Part shown: piece after piece, positions 21,391 through 32,462 of the stretch
How the letters are laid out: each line of letters begins with the position of its first letter
How positions within the stretch are numbered: the first letter of the stretch is position 1
Source: Eledone cirrhosa
Taxonomy: Eukaryota > Mollusca > Cephalopoda > Octopoda > Eledonidae
DNA: 64,000 nt
Direction: 5' to 3'
Assembly: GCA_964016885.1 (NCBI GenBank)
Contig: OZ024743.1
Span: 11,463,506-11,527,505, forward strand
Position numbers and translations under genes: made by a program
The notes under the pieces: generated by a model
The model's database searches: none
Told to the model about the DNA's origin: nothing
What the model saw: only the letters and a program-made list of their open reading frames with translations

Positions 21391-22215
21391 GTACCCGACC
21401 TGGGGCTGCTCTCGCCACTCCACTCCGAGTATAGACCATTGACCACTCTCCACCATTGTACCCGACATGGGGCTGCTCTCGCCACTCCACTCCGAGTATA
21501 GACCATTGACCACTCTCCACCATTGTACCCGACATGGGGCTGCTCTATCCACTCCACTCCGAGTATAGACCATTGACCACTCTCCACCATTGTACCCGAC
21601 ATGGGGCTGCTCTCTCCACTCCACTCCGAGTATAGACCATTGACCACTCTCCACCATTGTACCCGACATGGGGCTGCTCTCTCCACTCCACTCCGAGTAT
21701 AGATCATTGACCACTCTCCACCATTGTACCCGACATGGGGCTGCTCTCGCCACTCCACTCCGAGTCATTGACCACTCTCCACCATTGTACCCAACATGGG
21801 GCTGCTCTCTCCACTCCACTCCGAGTATAGACCATTGACCACTCTCCACCATTGTACCCGACATGGGGCTGCTCTCTCCACTCCACTCCGAGTATAGACC
21901 ATTGACCACTCTCCACCATTGTACCCGACATGGGGCTGCTCTCTCCACTCCACTCCGAGTATAGACCATTGACCACTCTCCACCATTGTACCCGACCTGG
22001 GGCTGCTCTCGCCACTCCACTCCGAGTATAGACCATTGACCACTCTCCATCATTGTACCCGACATGGGGCTGCTCTCTCCACTCCACTCCGAGTATAGAC
22101 CATTGACCACTCTCATACCATCGTACCCGACCTGGGGCTGCTCTCTCCACTCCACTCCGAGTATAGACCATTGACCACTCTCATACCATCGTACCCGACC
22201 TGGGGCTGCTCTCGC
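21391..22215. repeat. 67-bp minisatellite, 12 units (unit C)
   Basis: 800 bases between first and last landmark. Twelve units explain this if one unit lacks six bases (near 21765) and two late units carry an extra base (CTCATACCAT). Confidence 0.93.
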
Positions 22216-22297
22216 TACCTCAGTTGGCTTCCAGATGCAATGAAACAAATACCTCCAATAGATATGAACTCATAACCCATAAGCTGGTAGTCTAAAG

Positions 22298-22471
22298 CAG
22301 CGATCGCCAACCAGTGGTCTGTGGACCACTGGTGGTCCGAGAGAAACGTTGGTGGTCCGCAGAAAAATGTTAATGTATTTATCTTTTTTTTTTAAAATCA
22401 TATTAGTAATCCGCGGGATTTAAAATTATGAATTTAGTGGTCCGTGAGGTCTGAAAGATTGGCGACCTCTG
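22298..22471. mobile_element. hAT-type MITE (unit C)
   Basis: Duplicate of the same MITE, identical limits and target duplication, a few substitutions. Confidence 0.85.
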
Positions 22472-22998
22472 GTCTAAAGTATTGTTCACTCAGTTATTTG
22501 GGGATATGGAATGTATATAAAGAGCATTAAATCTTTTATTTTTATTTTATTTTATTTTATTTTATTTTATTTTATTTTATTTTATTTTATTTTATTTTAT
22601 CCCTTTATAAATCATATGATAAATCACATAACTATGCCTTATAACTATGCCTTATCTCACTTCCCCGAACCACTGCTTCTTTAACTACGCTTGATAAATG
22701 GAGCAAACAACTTACACGGTGAACATTAAAGTAAATTCTGTAAAGAGCAACTTTCCATAAAGATCATCACTGAAATGTAATGATTAAAGTGTTAGCCATG
22801 TCATGATTATTCTTCATGTGATTGAATACGACAAAATATGTTTAAATAATTTCTAATTTAGGAACAAAGCCAACAATTTGAGGTGAAGGGAAAGTCAATT
22901 ACATCGAGCCCAGTACATGACTGGTACTTTATTTTATCAACCTTGAAAAATGAAAGGCAAAGTTGACCTTGGCAGGATTTTAACTCAGATCGTAAAGG

Positions 22999-23394
22999 CA
23001 GCGCCGGATTTAGGACAAATGAGGCTCTGTGCTAGTTAAGTTATGATGCCCCTTATTTGGACCCTGAAGGAGGTAAAAACATTTTTTGTCAAGAAGGTCT
23101 AGGATGAGCTGTTTTTTGAACCAGGGTATAACAGATGTATTGTTCAAACAGGCTTGTGTTGTTGATGGTTTGTGTATTTATTTAAAATATTCTGTCCTAG
23201 TTGGGTTTATGAATCTGTAGGTTGCCTGATTAGGTTTGTGATCATCCAAGGTTAGAAAAGCAGCACACTTAACTTTCTATAATTTATAGTTAGTTCATTG
23301 GTCACATCTTTAATGGAACTTTAACCCCCCCCCCCCCCCCCCAACAGGGTCCTCTGCTAAAGCTCACCTAAGCACAATTGTAAATCCGGCACTG
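22999..23394. mobile_element. hAT-like element with PLE stub inside
   Basis: Left terminus CAGCGCCGGATTTA and right terminus TAAATCCGGCACTG (23381-23394) are imperfect inverted repeats. Flanks CGTAAAGG and CGTAAACG are an 8-bp target duplication with one mismatch. The interior includes stub D and an 18-base C run at 23325-23342. Left ends alone also occur at 16491 and 19566, so only one right end serves three left ends. Confidence 0.7.
23103..23320 (+). repeat. Tandem unit stub D (218 bp)
   Basis: Repeats the first 218 bases of the unit (PLE part) and then stops at TAATGGAACT, followed by TTAA, an 18-base C run and the right end of the hAT-like element. It marks the end of the duplicated array, probably a fourth copy deleted internally. 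Confidence 0.85.
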
Positions 23395-23470
23395 CGTAAA
23401 CGGCTGTAACTAAATTCTGCAAAGCAATTTGCCCAACGCTCTAACAATTCTACCAATCCAGGACCTTCTA

Positions 23471-23811
23471 ATATTTACTGCATTATAGTGACCTTTTTCT
23501 TCTGATTTCTGAAGCATCATGTTGATCATGGATTTTAACACAATGATATAGAGAAATACACTTAGCTTGTTAAAAATTATAAATATATATATCTCCACAT
23601 AAAAGTTTTTGAATAAAAATAATATTAAATGCTCCTAAATTCAGCAACACCAGCAATAAACAAATATACAACTCTTGTATATATGATTGATTTAGTCATA
23701 TATACAGGAGTTCTTTGTTTATTGCCAGTTAATACATTTTAAAGTAAAATCTCACACACATATATATATATATATGAGTGTCTGTGACCTATATACACTG
23801 GTCACACACAC

Positions 23812-23813
<2 letters not shown>
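23471..23813. other. AT-rich DNA, nothing recognised
   Basis: No domain-bearing ORF or shared repeat seen; the segment ends in the start of a long (TA)n region. Confidence 0.5.
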
Positions 23814-23878
<65 letters not shown>

Positions 23879-23879
<1 letters not shown>

Positions 23880-23942
23880 GACGGCAGAGCTCAAGCCGAT
23901 TCGACGGCTATTTCCGTCGAATCGGCTTGAGCTCTGCCGTCG
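23879..23942. repeat. Perfect 29-bp hairpin between (TA)n tracts
   Basis: Left arm 23879-23907 is the exact reverse complement of right arm 23914-23942, with a six-base loop CTATTT. The arms are GC-rich and contain GAGCTC; both sides continue into (TA)n of about 50-60 bases, themselves self-complementary, so the whole 23.81-24.01 kb region could extrude as a cruciform. Confidence 0.9.
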
Positions 23943-23956
23943 GGGTTAAACACTTT

Positions 23957-24016
<60 letters not shown>

Positions 24017-24184
24017 GAAGGATCCGAACAACCTAATCAGTTCATTCAGTTTGGATGTTTATATCGGGCATGGCATTTTAGACTTGCTAAGGATCTGCAA
24101 GCAAGTCCACACATCGTGTATGGTGTTTACTGGATAGTATTGCTAGTATGTTTGATAATGCTTTTCTCCTCCTTCTTGCTTCTT

Positions 24185-24720
24185 GTAACCTATGGATACA
24201 ACAGGTCTCGAAGTTACTGATCCCTTTATGACACATACGATCTCCAGTTCTTCCACTGCAAGGCCACTTGCTCAAATGTCTCATAGGGTACATGGCAGTC
24301 CAACATTTCTATATCCACCATCTATCTAGCTGTACATGAGGACTTTTGGTATTGTTTTGTCACTCATTCTGATGACATAACCAACCCAGCACAGGTGTGG
24401 TTTCACAAAAAAGGCTTCAATGTCTCCAATCTTGCACTTAATGACGAGCTCAGCGTTAGATATTTTGTCTTCGAGTGTATACCCACAGATTGCACGAAGA
24501 TAATCTTTATGAAAGACGTCTAGTTGGTTGATGTGTTACCTATATGGAGTCCAATATTCTGATCTGTATAAGAGTGTGGTCATAACAATAACTTTATAAA
24601 TCTGTATCTTGATGTCCAGTTTTATGCCACTCTCATTCCAAAGGCGATAACAGAGGTTGCCAAATGTTCTTGTGGCTTTCTCTATACGATTAATTATATC
24701 GTCATGAAGACAACACCAAT
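24185..24720 (-). pseudogene. RTE-like LINE ORF2 C-terminal fragment
   Basis: Minus-strand translation gives, across frames, NRIEKATRTFGNLCYRLWNE, IQIYKVIVMTTLLYRSEYW, HINQLDVFHKDYLRAICGY, IEAFFVKPHLCWVGYVIRMS. This order is typical of the region after the RT domain in RTE/BovB-like LINEs. Stops and frame changes show decay. The catalytic RT core is absent. Confidence 0.7.
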
Positions 24721-25927
24721 TTTAATCGAAACTTGATTGAGATCGTTCACTCTTTTCGTTCCGCAGTGAAGTATGTAAAAATATATACATGTTTACACAA
24801 TCTCTGTGACTGCAACAGGTACGTTATACTCGTATTGGAGATTTCATTAAAGTCACTCAAGAGGTCAGCAGTAGTAATAAACTGAACAGCGGAATAAATC
24901 TACCACAATATGACGTTAAAAAGAAAAGACACCAACTTATAAATATGTAAAATAAACAAAACTACTAAGATGGTAAGTAAAACAATGTTCAAAGTTTACG
25001 CTTTAAACATTTTTTATTTTACATTATGTACGAGTCAGGTATATAATAACTCTTTGTACCTATTACCCAGGACTGTTTTCATCTTAAAAACCTGAACTTT
25101 GAATCCTTTGAGGCTGGTTGTCAAATCACCACCTCACTGCTGTCATTTTTTTCAAACTTCAAGAGCAATTCTGTATGCTAATATATTCAACAAATATATT
25201 GTATGTGCTGTGTTAAAGGTCACTTACTGACTTGGAGGCCCGTAGGTGGGTTTAACTGCTATTTACTTACCCCCACCACACATTTTCCTTTCCCACAACA
25301 TTCTTAATAATACATATTTCTAATGAAATTCCACAGAAATATATTCTTGAAGGTGTAGATTGCGAAAGTATTGATGCAATTAAAAGAAAATAAATGAAAT
25401 GTTTTTAGTATCTTATTGCATACTTCTGTTCGTTAATGCTTTCTTTAACTGAATACTTTCAACTTGTGTCTGTAGTAAATGTAGCGCTTTTATCATTTCC
25501 ATAGACCTAAGACAATAAAACTTTTATATTTACCTGTCGAATCCAAGTTGAATTCGGAGAATTCCTAGTTGAATTCAGAGATTTTCAGAGATTTTCTTTA
25601 AAATGGACTTTTTTCATGGGCGAGAGTGAAAGTTTCATTAATTTATTTGCTTGCGAGACTTTTTGATAATCGATCATTTTAAGTATCATGACATTGAAAG
25701 AAGAAATTCGGCAATCTCCGTAAATAATCGACAGTGAAACTCGGCTAGAAAATGAAATAAATCGTGTTTTTTAATTATTTATTCTTTGAAACTAAGTCAG
25801 ATAATAATGTTTAATGTATTAATAACAGGTAGAAACCAAGCCTGTCAACCTGAAAGACTTATCAAGATGAATAAGGCCGCTCAAGCTGTAGAATAACTCT
25901 TTCAGCAACCAATGTACTTTATGAGTC
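24721..25927. other. AT-rich DNA, nothing recognised
   Basis: No recognisable gene. A short direct repetition around GAATTC / GAGATTTTC near 25.55 kb is the only local structure noticed. Confidence 0.5.
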
Positions 25928-26268
25928 ATTTGAGCAAATGGCCTTGCAGTGGAAGAACTGGAGATCTTCCTGCATTTGTTTTCTCATCACACATTTTACC
26001 TAAAATTCCAGTATTTTATGAAACCTTCCACATTTGCGATATTTTAATATATTGCCCCACAATGTTTTATTCGGAACATCTTTCGGCGGTAAAACAGGTT
26101 TGCGATTGTTGGTTTAAACAAAACTCTTTTTTATAACCAACCCGAAAATCATTAAAAAATATAACGAGGATTAATATAATAGGTAATTTCCGGCACTATC
26201 ATATAGGAACGCCCTCCTTTGATATAATGTTAAAATCATTTAATGTGAAATATATACATACACACACA

Positions 26269-26299
26269 CACACCCTCTCTCTCACACACACACACACAC

Positions 26300-26397
<98 letters not shown>

Positions 26398-26400
26398 ACA
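26269..26400. repeat. (CA)n/(CT)n microsatellite
   Basis: CA runs flank a CT run of about 70 bases. The duplicate at 44870-44950 is much shorter. Confidence 0.9.
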
Positions 26401-26537
26401 ATTCTGTAAATCAAATTGTGGACAAAATGAAACGTTACAAACGGAAAAAACAATGTCCGATCTTCACCCATCAAGGATATCACAGATGTCAAATGAGATG
26501 TCAGTTTTCGGTATTTTAATTGCATAAATAATAATTA

Positions 26538-26745
26538 TTTCTACTTTAGGCACAAGGCCAGCAATTTGAAGGGGGGAGGGGTCGATTAAATTGACCCCAG
26601 TGCATTACTGGTTCTTTATTTTATCAACCCCGTAAGGATGAAAGACAACACTAACCTCGGTGGGATTTAAAATCAGAATGTAAAGGGCCGTAATTCTATG
26701 CCGCGAAGCATTTGGCCCGACGCTCTATCGATTCTGCCAGTTCAC
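26538..26745 (+). mobile_element. Cephalopod tRNA-type SINE
   Basis: From TTTCTACTTTAGGCACAAGG through CGATTCTGCCAGTTCA. Present in both copies of the segmental duplication, so its insertion predates that duplication. Confidence 0.8.
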
Positions 26746-26807
26746 TGAATGGTTACGGCTCGTACGACTTTGTGTTATTTTCTATAATAGCGATTATTGA
26801 AATAATA

Positions 26808-27117
26808 CACAGAGTATATACACAAACTAAGGTGTGTGACAGAGTATATACACAAAGGTGTGTAACAGAGTATATACACAAACTAAGGTGTGATAGTATA
26901 TACACAAACTAAGGTGTGTAACAGTGTATATACACAAACTAAAGTGTGTAACAGAGTATATACACATACTAAGGTGTGTGACAGAGTATATACACAAACT
27001 AAGGTGTGTAACAGTGTATATACACAAACTAAGGTGTCTAACAGAGTATATACACAAACTAAGGTGTGTGACAGAGTATATACACAAACTAAGGTGTGTA
27101 ACAGTATATACACAAAC
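26808..27117. repeat. 30-bp minisatellite
   Basis: About ten tandem copies of a unit built on AGTATATACACAAACTAAGG TGTGTGACAG, with 26-27 bp shortened units near the start. Because 30 is a multiple of three it gives decapeptide-repeat ORFs (VYTQTKVCDR) that are by-products. Confidence 0.9.
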
Positions 27118-27495
27118 ATTTATTTTATTGTTTGAATTATTACACCATTATCAGAATTTATACTATTAATTTAATATTTCTTCATATACAATGATTTAAC
27201 CATGACTAAATACTGGTAGTAAATAAATCCCTATGAAATGTTTCACCCTGGGCTTCGTTGATTGTCATTGATTAAGCGAATCTAAATGGAAACAGAGTTC
27301 TTTGTAAAGTTTCAGCCAAGCAGACGACAGCTATTGCATTAAAGTGTGTGAGTTAACTGACGATTAAAAAAATTTTTTGTTTAATGAAAACAAAACGACT
27401 AGTCTTTATCTTCACTCCTTACCACCACCACCACCACCGCCACCATCACCACTGCCATCACCCCACCTTTACCCCCCCCACTTCTAATGACTGTA

Positions 27496-27527
<32 letters not shown>

Positions 27528-27672
27528 GTCTTCTGCTTCTATTAACATTTTTCTCTGTCTCACTTCCCCTCCCATTAAAACACTTCTCTCTCTTTTACCC
27601 TTCCTCCATCCACGTAACATATGTACAAACAATATTATAAATAATATTGGTTTTCCCCCGCATATATTTCTG

Positions 27673-27899
27673 TTGAACACTTGTTTCACAATAATAAAAA
27701 TACCCAATTTATTTATTCAAAAGCAAAAAACAAACCTTATTTAGTAAGAAAAAATATAAAAGAGAGGAAACAAAAGGAAAGAAAGAATAGGGGAAAAAAA
27801 GAGAGAAAGAAAGAAGAGAAAGAACGGGAAAGGGAAGGGATTGCAAGAGCTCTGGTGTCACAGAAGAGAGCGGGTGGGGTGAAAGGGGAGGGTGATTGG
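27673..27899. other. Purine-rich AT DNA
   Basis: A, G-rich on the plus strand (AAGAAAGAAAGAAGAG-like). Similar purine-rich sequence precedes the related LINE fragments at 31.2 and 35.7 kb, so it is probably that element's 3' untranslated region. Confidence 0.45.
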
Positions 27900-28335
27900 G
27901 CTTTGGCATAGGGCAAGGGGCTAGGAGTGCTGCACTCCGCGGGCAAGACGGTAAAAGCATTCCTCTGGACAATGGCCAGTGACACCCGCTGCAACAGCCA
28001 CCCAGCCTCAAGGGACTCCCACCTCAGACGGGCCGCCGACGCTCCGATCTTGCGGAGGAGCTCGGCAGTACGGGGTCCAATTACACCCGAGGTCTCGACG
28101 GCGGCCGAACAAACCCCGGTATTTGTTTAATTTACGTTCTAATGCGAGGCGGGCCGCGATGCTCGGGTTTGTGGTCAAAGCGATTAAGCTGGAGGCGGAG
28201 AACATGTCGCAGCAGGTGGCGTCCCGGATGAGGGATCTACCTCCTTCGAATGGGAAGAGGGTGATTCCGTTGGGGCGCTTGCTATCTCGGTGGTCTAGGC
28301 CTGCTGGCTCCAGTTGAGATGGAAAGCCAGCTTCT
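27900..28335 (-). pseudogene. RLE-type LINE C-terminal fragment 1
   Basis: Minus strand: LEPAGLDHRDSKRPNGITLF, PFEGGRSLIRDATCCDMFSA, SNLIALTTNPSIAARLALER, KLNKYRGLF, then VSLAIVQRNAF in another frame. This resembles a C-terminal restriction-like endonuclease with an R-P-D...D pattern, here with the first Asp replaced by Asn. Family assignment is from memory. Frame changes indicate a dead copy. Confidence 0.55.
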
Positions 28336-30151
28336 GCCCTTAATAAAAGGTGCTAAGCTTTTTTTCACCCTTCGTAAGCAGTGGGATATCACTACGGCAC
28401 CCCAACGATTCCATCAGGTGTTACGGGTTCATACAAGCTGTGAAATAACGCAGATAACCATCATCTCAATAGTTGTCGTGTTTTTATTAGTAAGAAATAA
28501 ATAAATATAGTAATGAATTCAAATAATTTAAAACTTAAGACATGAAGTGGTGAGTATTTGGCAGTTAAAAATCCTGGGAGGACTGGGTTAATGCTCTGGT
28601 CTGTGGTCAACATTGGACTATTCTGTCTGGATGAGCTCCGTATTTCTATTGCACTCAGAATAGGAACCTAAAATGTCGCTGTGGTAGGCCCTTTCTACCA
28701 AAACATCTATTTATGCTTCAATTTATGTAAATGTTATGTTTATCGAAGTTTTTATATCTTGGTTGATATTTGATAATAACAGCTAAACTAATCACTACAA
28801 CTAAATTGACCAAATTTGGTCCCCCTCCCCCCACCAATTCAGAAATACTTCCACTGCCCCTGCACTTCGCTGGCAATACTGAGCTAAACTTAATTACTAA
28901 GCGGGACCTGGCCCGGGTAACTATCCTTTTAATTCTGGAACAGGCTACTTGACAGGAAGAGACCAGATGGTCATATCTTTTGTCCCTGGGTAATAAGTAG
29001 ATATTTTGTTTTGGACACCACAGTTAGTGACTCTTTTGCTCCTTACCATATCCTGGATGATGTAGTAAAAGTGAGGGTTACGGCTTTCGTAACCGAATAG
29101 AATAACATCTTAAAATACCGGAAATTATCGATAAACTATCTCTTCCAGCCTGTGGCGTTCGAGACGTTTGCAGGAGCTGTTGACAACATCGTTGGCGGCT
29201 CGCCTTACCGAAGTATGAGGTGATGCTCGAGGGAGTGTTGGTTCTTTTTAGCGCCTTGCCCACGGTAATGCTACGAATGTGTTGGCTTATTTCAAAAGTT
29301 ATTAGAGGGAGCCTCCGGTACCCCTTGTAGTGTGTGACCGTATTGGCACAGTGTCGAATTAATATTTTCTTTCGTTTTGATTTTGTATTTTAAGTAAAAT
29401 ATTTATGTAAATAAGTATTGTATATAGTATTTGTGTGTTTATTATCATAAGAAATTAAAAATAAACTCATGTTATTTATACAACAACGAATAAACAATTC
29501 GCAAGAATTTAAAACGAAGTTGGCATTGGGCGGATTTGAACTCAGAATGTAGAGAGAAGTAAATAATACTTCACGATGTCGACCTTATTTCTACACCTAC
29601 GCATTGAACAGCAACAAACACTAAAATAAATATATAAATATAAAATAGATATTTTTTTTATATATTTTTTTATTTTACACTTCAAAGTATTTCGTAACCC
29701 GACCCCCACCACCACCCCGAGTCCGACCAGATCGGTAGTCATTGAGAAAACTCATACTGATGTAACACAAATAGATACGATCATTCCAACAAATTATTCA
29801 GCCCTCCTCCTTTTCGGAAACATTAGTCATTGCAAGTGTTACGTGTCCAAAAACGAAATGACATTGTATCTTTACTTTAGTATGCTTCATTTCCTTTGTT
29901 ATGGTGGTGAAATATACAAGTATGCAATATATGTATTTTATATTGTGTAGACTCTTGTTTTATACACATGTTATACTTTAGTACACTCCATCGTATTATA
30001 CATACTTATAGACGTCTCTATTTTCTCTGTTCTCAGATGGTTTGCTTTGATCACTTGCTAAGTATCCACCATGTCTTCTCAGAAACCACTGAAATCGGGA
30101 AGTCCAATTTTTTTTATCAATAAAATATATTTTTTCATTTGAAGATACACG

Positions 30152-30160
<9 letters not shown>
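28336..30160. other. AT-rich DNA with minor LINE scraps
   Basis: Near 28650 the plus strand reads LRIGT*NV, like the start of an RTE endonuclease. 29520-29585 resembles a SINE 3' part (GGATTTGAACTCAGAATG). The rest is unassigned, and 30150-30210 is (CA)n/(TA)n. Confidence 0.45.
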
Positions 30161-30211
<51 letters not shown>

Positions 30212-30380
30212 TTTTATATATATGAGTTTTGTTGTAGTACAATAAAGCAATGCAGATATCGGATAAGAAGCACTCTACAGTTTGTGGGACTGGAGTATAC
30301 ATAATATTTAAGACAATGATATGTTGATTTAAAACTGAACTATCCACAAATGTTTTTTAGCCTTCATATCATGTCCTCCT

Positions 30381-30449
30381 GTTTTATCTGATGAAAACAC
30401 AAATATTATTGCATGATGATATTTGTTTTTGAAATGCGCATAATAAAAT
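30381..30449 (+). ncRNA. Candidate type I hammerhead ribozyme 1
   Basis: Core CTGATGA at 30388-30394, GAAA at 30431-30434, then TGCGCA and TA, with predicted cleavage after A30442. Stem I pairs GTTTTAT (30381-30387) with ATAAAAT (30443-30449), seven pairs with one G-T. Stem II has 11 of 12 positions paired. Stem III is the palindrome ATGCGCAT, too short for a good loop, as reported for Penelope-like elements, where dimers cleave. All invariant core bases are present. No PLE coding sequence is seen adjacent. Confidence 0.75.
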
Positions 30450-30657
30450 ACATGCAACTCCTTTAACCATCTTTTGTTCTTATATATTATATATATATAA
30501 CATTGTTGGCTAATAAAGACTTTTGATGTATTGAAGGCTTCTTTGTTTTACTTTCATAATTCTTCGGCTCTGTTTAATTACATTGAGCTATACCTTTTAC
30601 TGTCATTTCTATAATACGAAGAGGGTGTTTAACTCCAACACGCTCTAGTATTTTAAT

Positions 30658-30726
<69 letters not shown>

Positions 30727-30819
30727 AAAGTTTTATTTAAAATTGTTGGGTTACAACAAGTAAATATTTTATAACTGATATAAAGTACTCGACAAGTTTT
30801 TGGAGTAGATATACGATAT

Positions 30820-31102
30820 TAAACAAATGGAAACTATATTTATAAAACCATATTTATTTCATTATACATATTTCGGGGATACCATATTAAAAATATGGCA
30901 TGCCTTCGTCAGATAAACTACCAAACCAACTTCCTACATAATGGTCGCTCATATTTATGGTACGTCAAAATTATTTATAAAACTGTTTATATATTGTATT
31001 TTATCTGACGAAGGCATGCCATATTTTTAATATGGTATCCCCAAAATATGTATAATGAAATAAATATGGTTTTATAAATATAGTTTCCATTTGTTTAATA
31101 TC

Positions 31103-31105
<3 letters not shown>
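30820..31105. repeat. Foldback element with hammerhead-like arms
   Basis: About 90-base arms (30820-30915 and 31003-31105) are near-perfect inverted repeats, outer ends TTAAACAAATGGAAACTATA and complement. The same outer segment ATGGAAACTATATTTATAAA occurs in the 39.2-39.5 kb foldback and at 50.6 kb, defining a terminal-repeat family. Each arm holds a hammerhead-type core. Confidence 0.85.
30858..30920 (-). ncRNA. Candidate hammerhead ribozyme 2 (left arm)
   Basis: On the minus strand CTGACGA (complement of 30906-30912) and GAAA (complement of 30871-30874) flank a stem II with 12 of 14 positions paired, counting one G-T. Stem I has about five pairs. The opposite arm on the plus strand keeps CTGACGA (31005-31011) but has AAAA instead of GAAA at 31043-31046, so only the left-arm core is intact. 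Confidence 0.6.
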
Positions 31106-31152
<47 letters not shown>

Positions 31153-31210
31153 CACTAAGTTGGCTTAAAACATTGATTACATAAAAAAGAGATAAAAATA
31201 AAATTAAGTA

Positions 31211-31374
31211 ATGAGAAAAGGAGGAAGGGATAAAGAAGGGCAGATTTGGCTGTATAGGAAAATAGAGGAAAGAACTATAAATGCCACAAATGAGAGGAAA
31301 ATCAAGGATTCTTGGGCCACAGAAGAAAGGGAGGAGGAAGGGGAGAGGGCTCTGAGCCTAAGGCAGGGCAATGT
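31211..31374 (-). other. Purine-rich 3' flank of LINE fragment 2
   Basis: Shares GGGCAGATTTGGCTGTATAG with 35738-35760, before fragment 3, supporting a common element. Confidence 0.5.
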
Positions 31375-31965
31375 TTGGGCTGCGATCCACGGACAAAACT
31401 ACAAAGGCGTTTCCGTGGACAATGGCCGGCAACACTCACTGCAACAGCCACCCAACCTCGCGGGGCTCCTTCCTCAGACGAGCTGCTGACATTCCGATTT
31501 TGCGGTCGACCGTACGGTGTCCGATGACAGCTGAAGTCTCGACGGTGACCTGTGTGAAGAGGAAGCGGTCAGACAAGTCCCGGTATTTGTCTTCCTGTAC
31601 TCTGCATTACGGGCCGCAGGCATCGGGGTTTGTGGCCGAAACGACTAAATTGGAAGCGGAGAACGTGTTACAATATGTGGCGTCCCAGAATGGGAAGAGG
31701 GTAATTCGGTCGGGGCGTTTGCCGTCTTCGATGGCCCCAGTTGTGATGGGAAGCCAGCTGCATCCAAGATATCTATAAGTCGTTGAAAGCGGCATGTCGG
31801 GGGACCCGTCTTCGGGCGTTAATCGAGCCAAGACAGGATGGATAGTGACTACGGCGTCGTGGACTTCGACCTCGCCGTAGCTAACGTTTATCACCTCGGA
31901 CTTGGATGGGTTGACCTCGAATCCAAGGAGCTTTAGAACTGGGATGATTAGCCGAAGGTCCTAAC
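31375..31965 (-). pseudogene. RLE-type LINE C-terminal fragment 2
   Basis: Minus strand: NPSKSEVINVSYGEVEVHDA (RT palm region after the catalytic motif), then a jump to LPITTGAIEDGKRPDRITLF, PFWDATYCNTFSASNLVVSA and VTVETSAVIG. Compared with fragment 1 the part between is deleted. The RPD is intact but the spacing to the following Asp is shortened. Confidence 0.55.
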
Positions 31966-32262
31966 GGTAGATCTCGAAACCTGACATGTAAAACAGGTTT
32001 AATATAGTTTAGTGTTCGTAATGTTATTTTTTTAAATAAACATCGAAGTCAAAGGTGTAGTTTGGTGCAACACGCCTGGGAGTAGCTTAATGACTCTCAT
32101 CACAATTCTTACGTATATATAATTCTTATCACAATTCTTAGAATATTAATTACATCACAATTCTTAGAAGATTTTATATGTCACAATTCTTAGAAGATTA
32201 TATATGTCACAATTTCTAGAATGTTGTATGCTTTAGGGGAAGGTCATGTTGTCCTAATATTG

Positions 32263-32447
32263 TTTCTACTTTAGGCACAAGGCCAGCAATTACCCAGTGC
32301 ATTACTGGTACTTTATTTTATCGACCCCGTAAGGATGAAAGGCAAAGTCAACCTCGGCGGGATTTGAACTCAGATCGTAAAGGGACGTAACTATGCTGGA
32401 AAGCATGGCGTCCGACCCTCCACCGATACTGCCAATCCACCGCCCTT
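32263..32447 (+). mobile_element. SINE with clear 15-bp target duplication
   Basis: Full SINE from TTTCTACTTTAGG to ATCCACCGCCCTT. Flanks GTTGTCCTAATATTG (32248-32262) and GTTGTCCTTATATTG (32448-32462) differ at one base. It inserted into the decayed LINE that continues on its right side. Confidence 0.85.
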
Positions 32448-32462
32448 GTTGTCCTTATATTG

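Larger units (their letters stand above)
19670..23102 (+). repeat. Tandem segmental unit C (3433 bp)
   Basis: Third full unit with the same order of contents and the same junction type. Its VNTR has 12 units, one shortened by six bases and two carrying a one-base insertion, so it has evolved separately from A and B. Confidence 0.9.
22855..23470 (+). mobile_element. SINE split by a hAT-like element
   Basis: SINE left part (22855-22998) ends at AACTCAGATCGTAAAGG. Its 3' part resumes at 23395 (CGTAAACGGCTGTAACT ... CTACCAATCC). The same left part occurs in units A and B (about 16348-16490 and 19423-19565) without a right part nearby. Confidence 0.75.
25928..27672 (+). repeat. Segmental duplication, copy 1
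   Basis: Direct copy of 44508-46548, 18.6 kb away, beginning at TTTGAGCAAATGGCCTTGCA and ending at CATATATTTCTGT. Contains a GA/CT-CA microsatellite, a SINE, a 30-bp minisatellite and a CCA-rich tract. Differences are few outside the simple repeats. This copy lacks the SINE found at 46365 in the other, so it shows the empty site. Confidence 0.9.

Noticed and set aside
14821..22215. CRISPR-like regular array
   Set aside because: Head-to-tail 67-bp repeats with no unique spacers, in eukaryotic repeat context.
24416..24470. CTGATGA as a hammerhead core
   Set aside because: Lies in the minus-strand RTE fragment and has no GAAA with a pairing stem II downstream.
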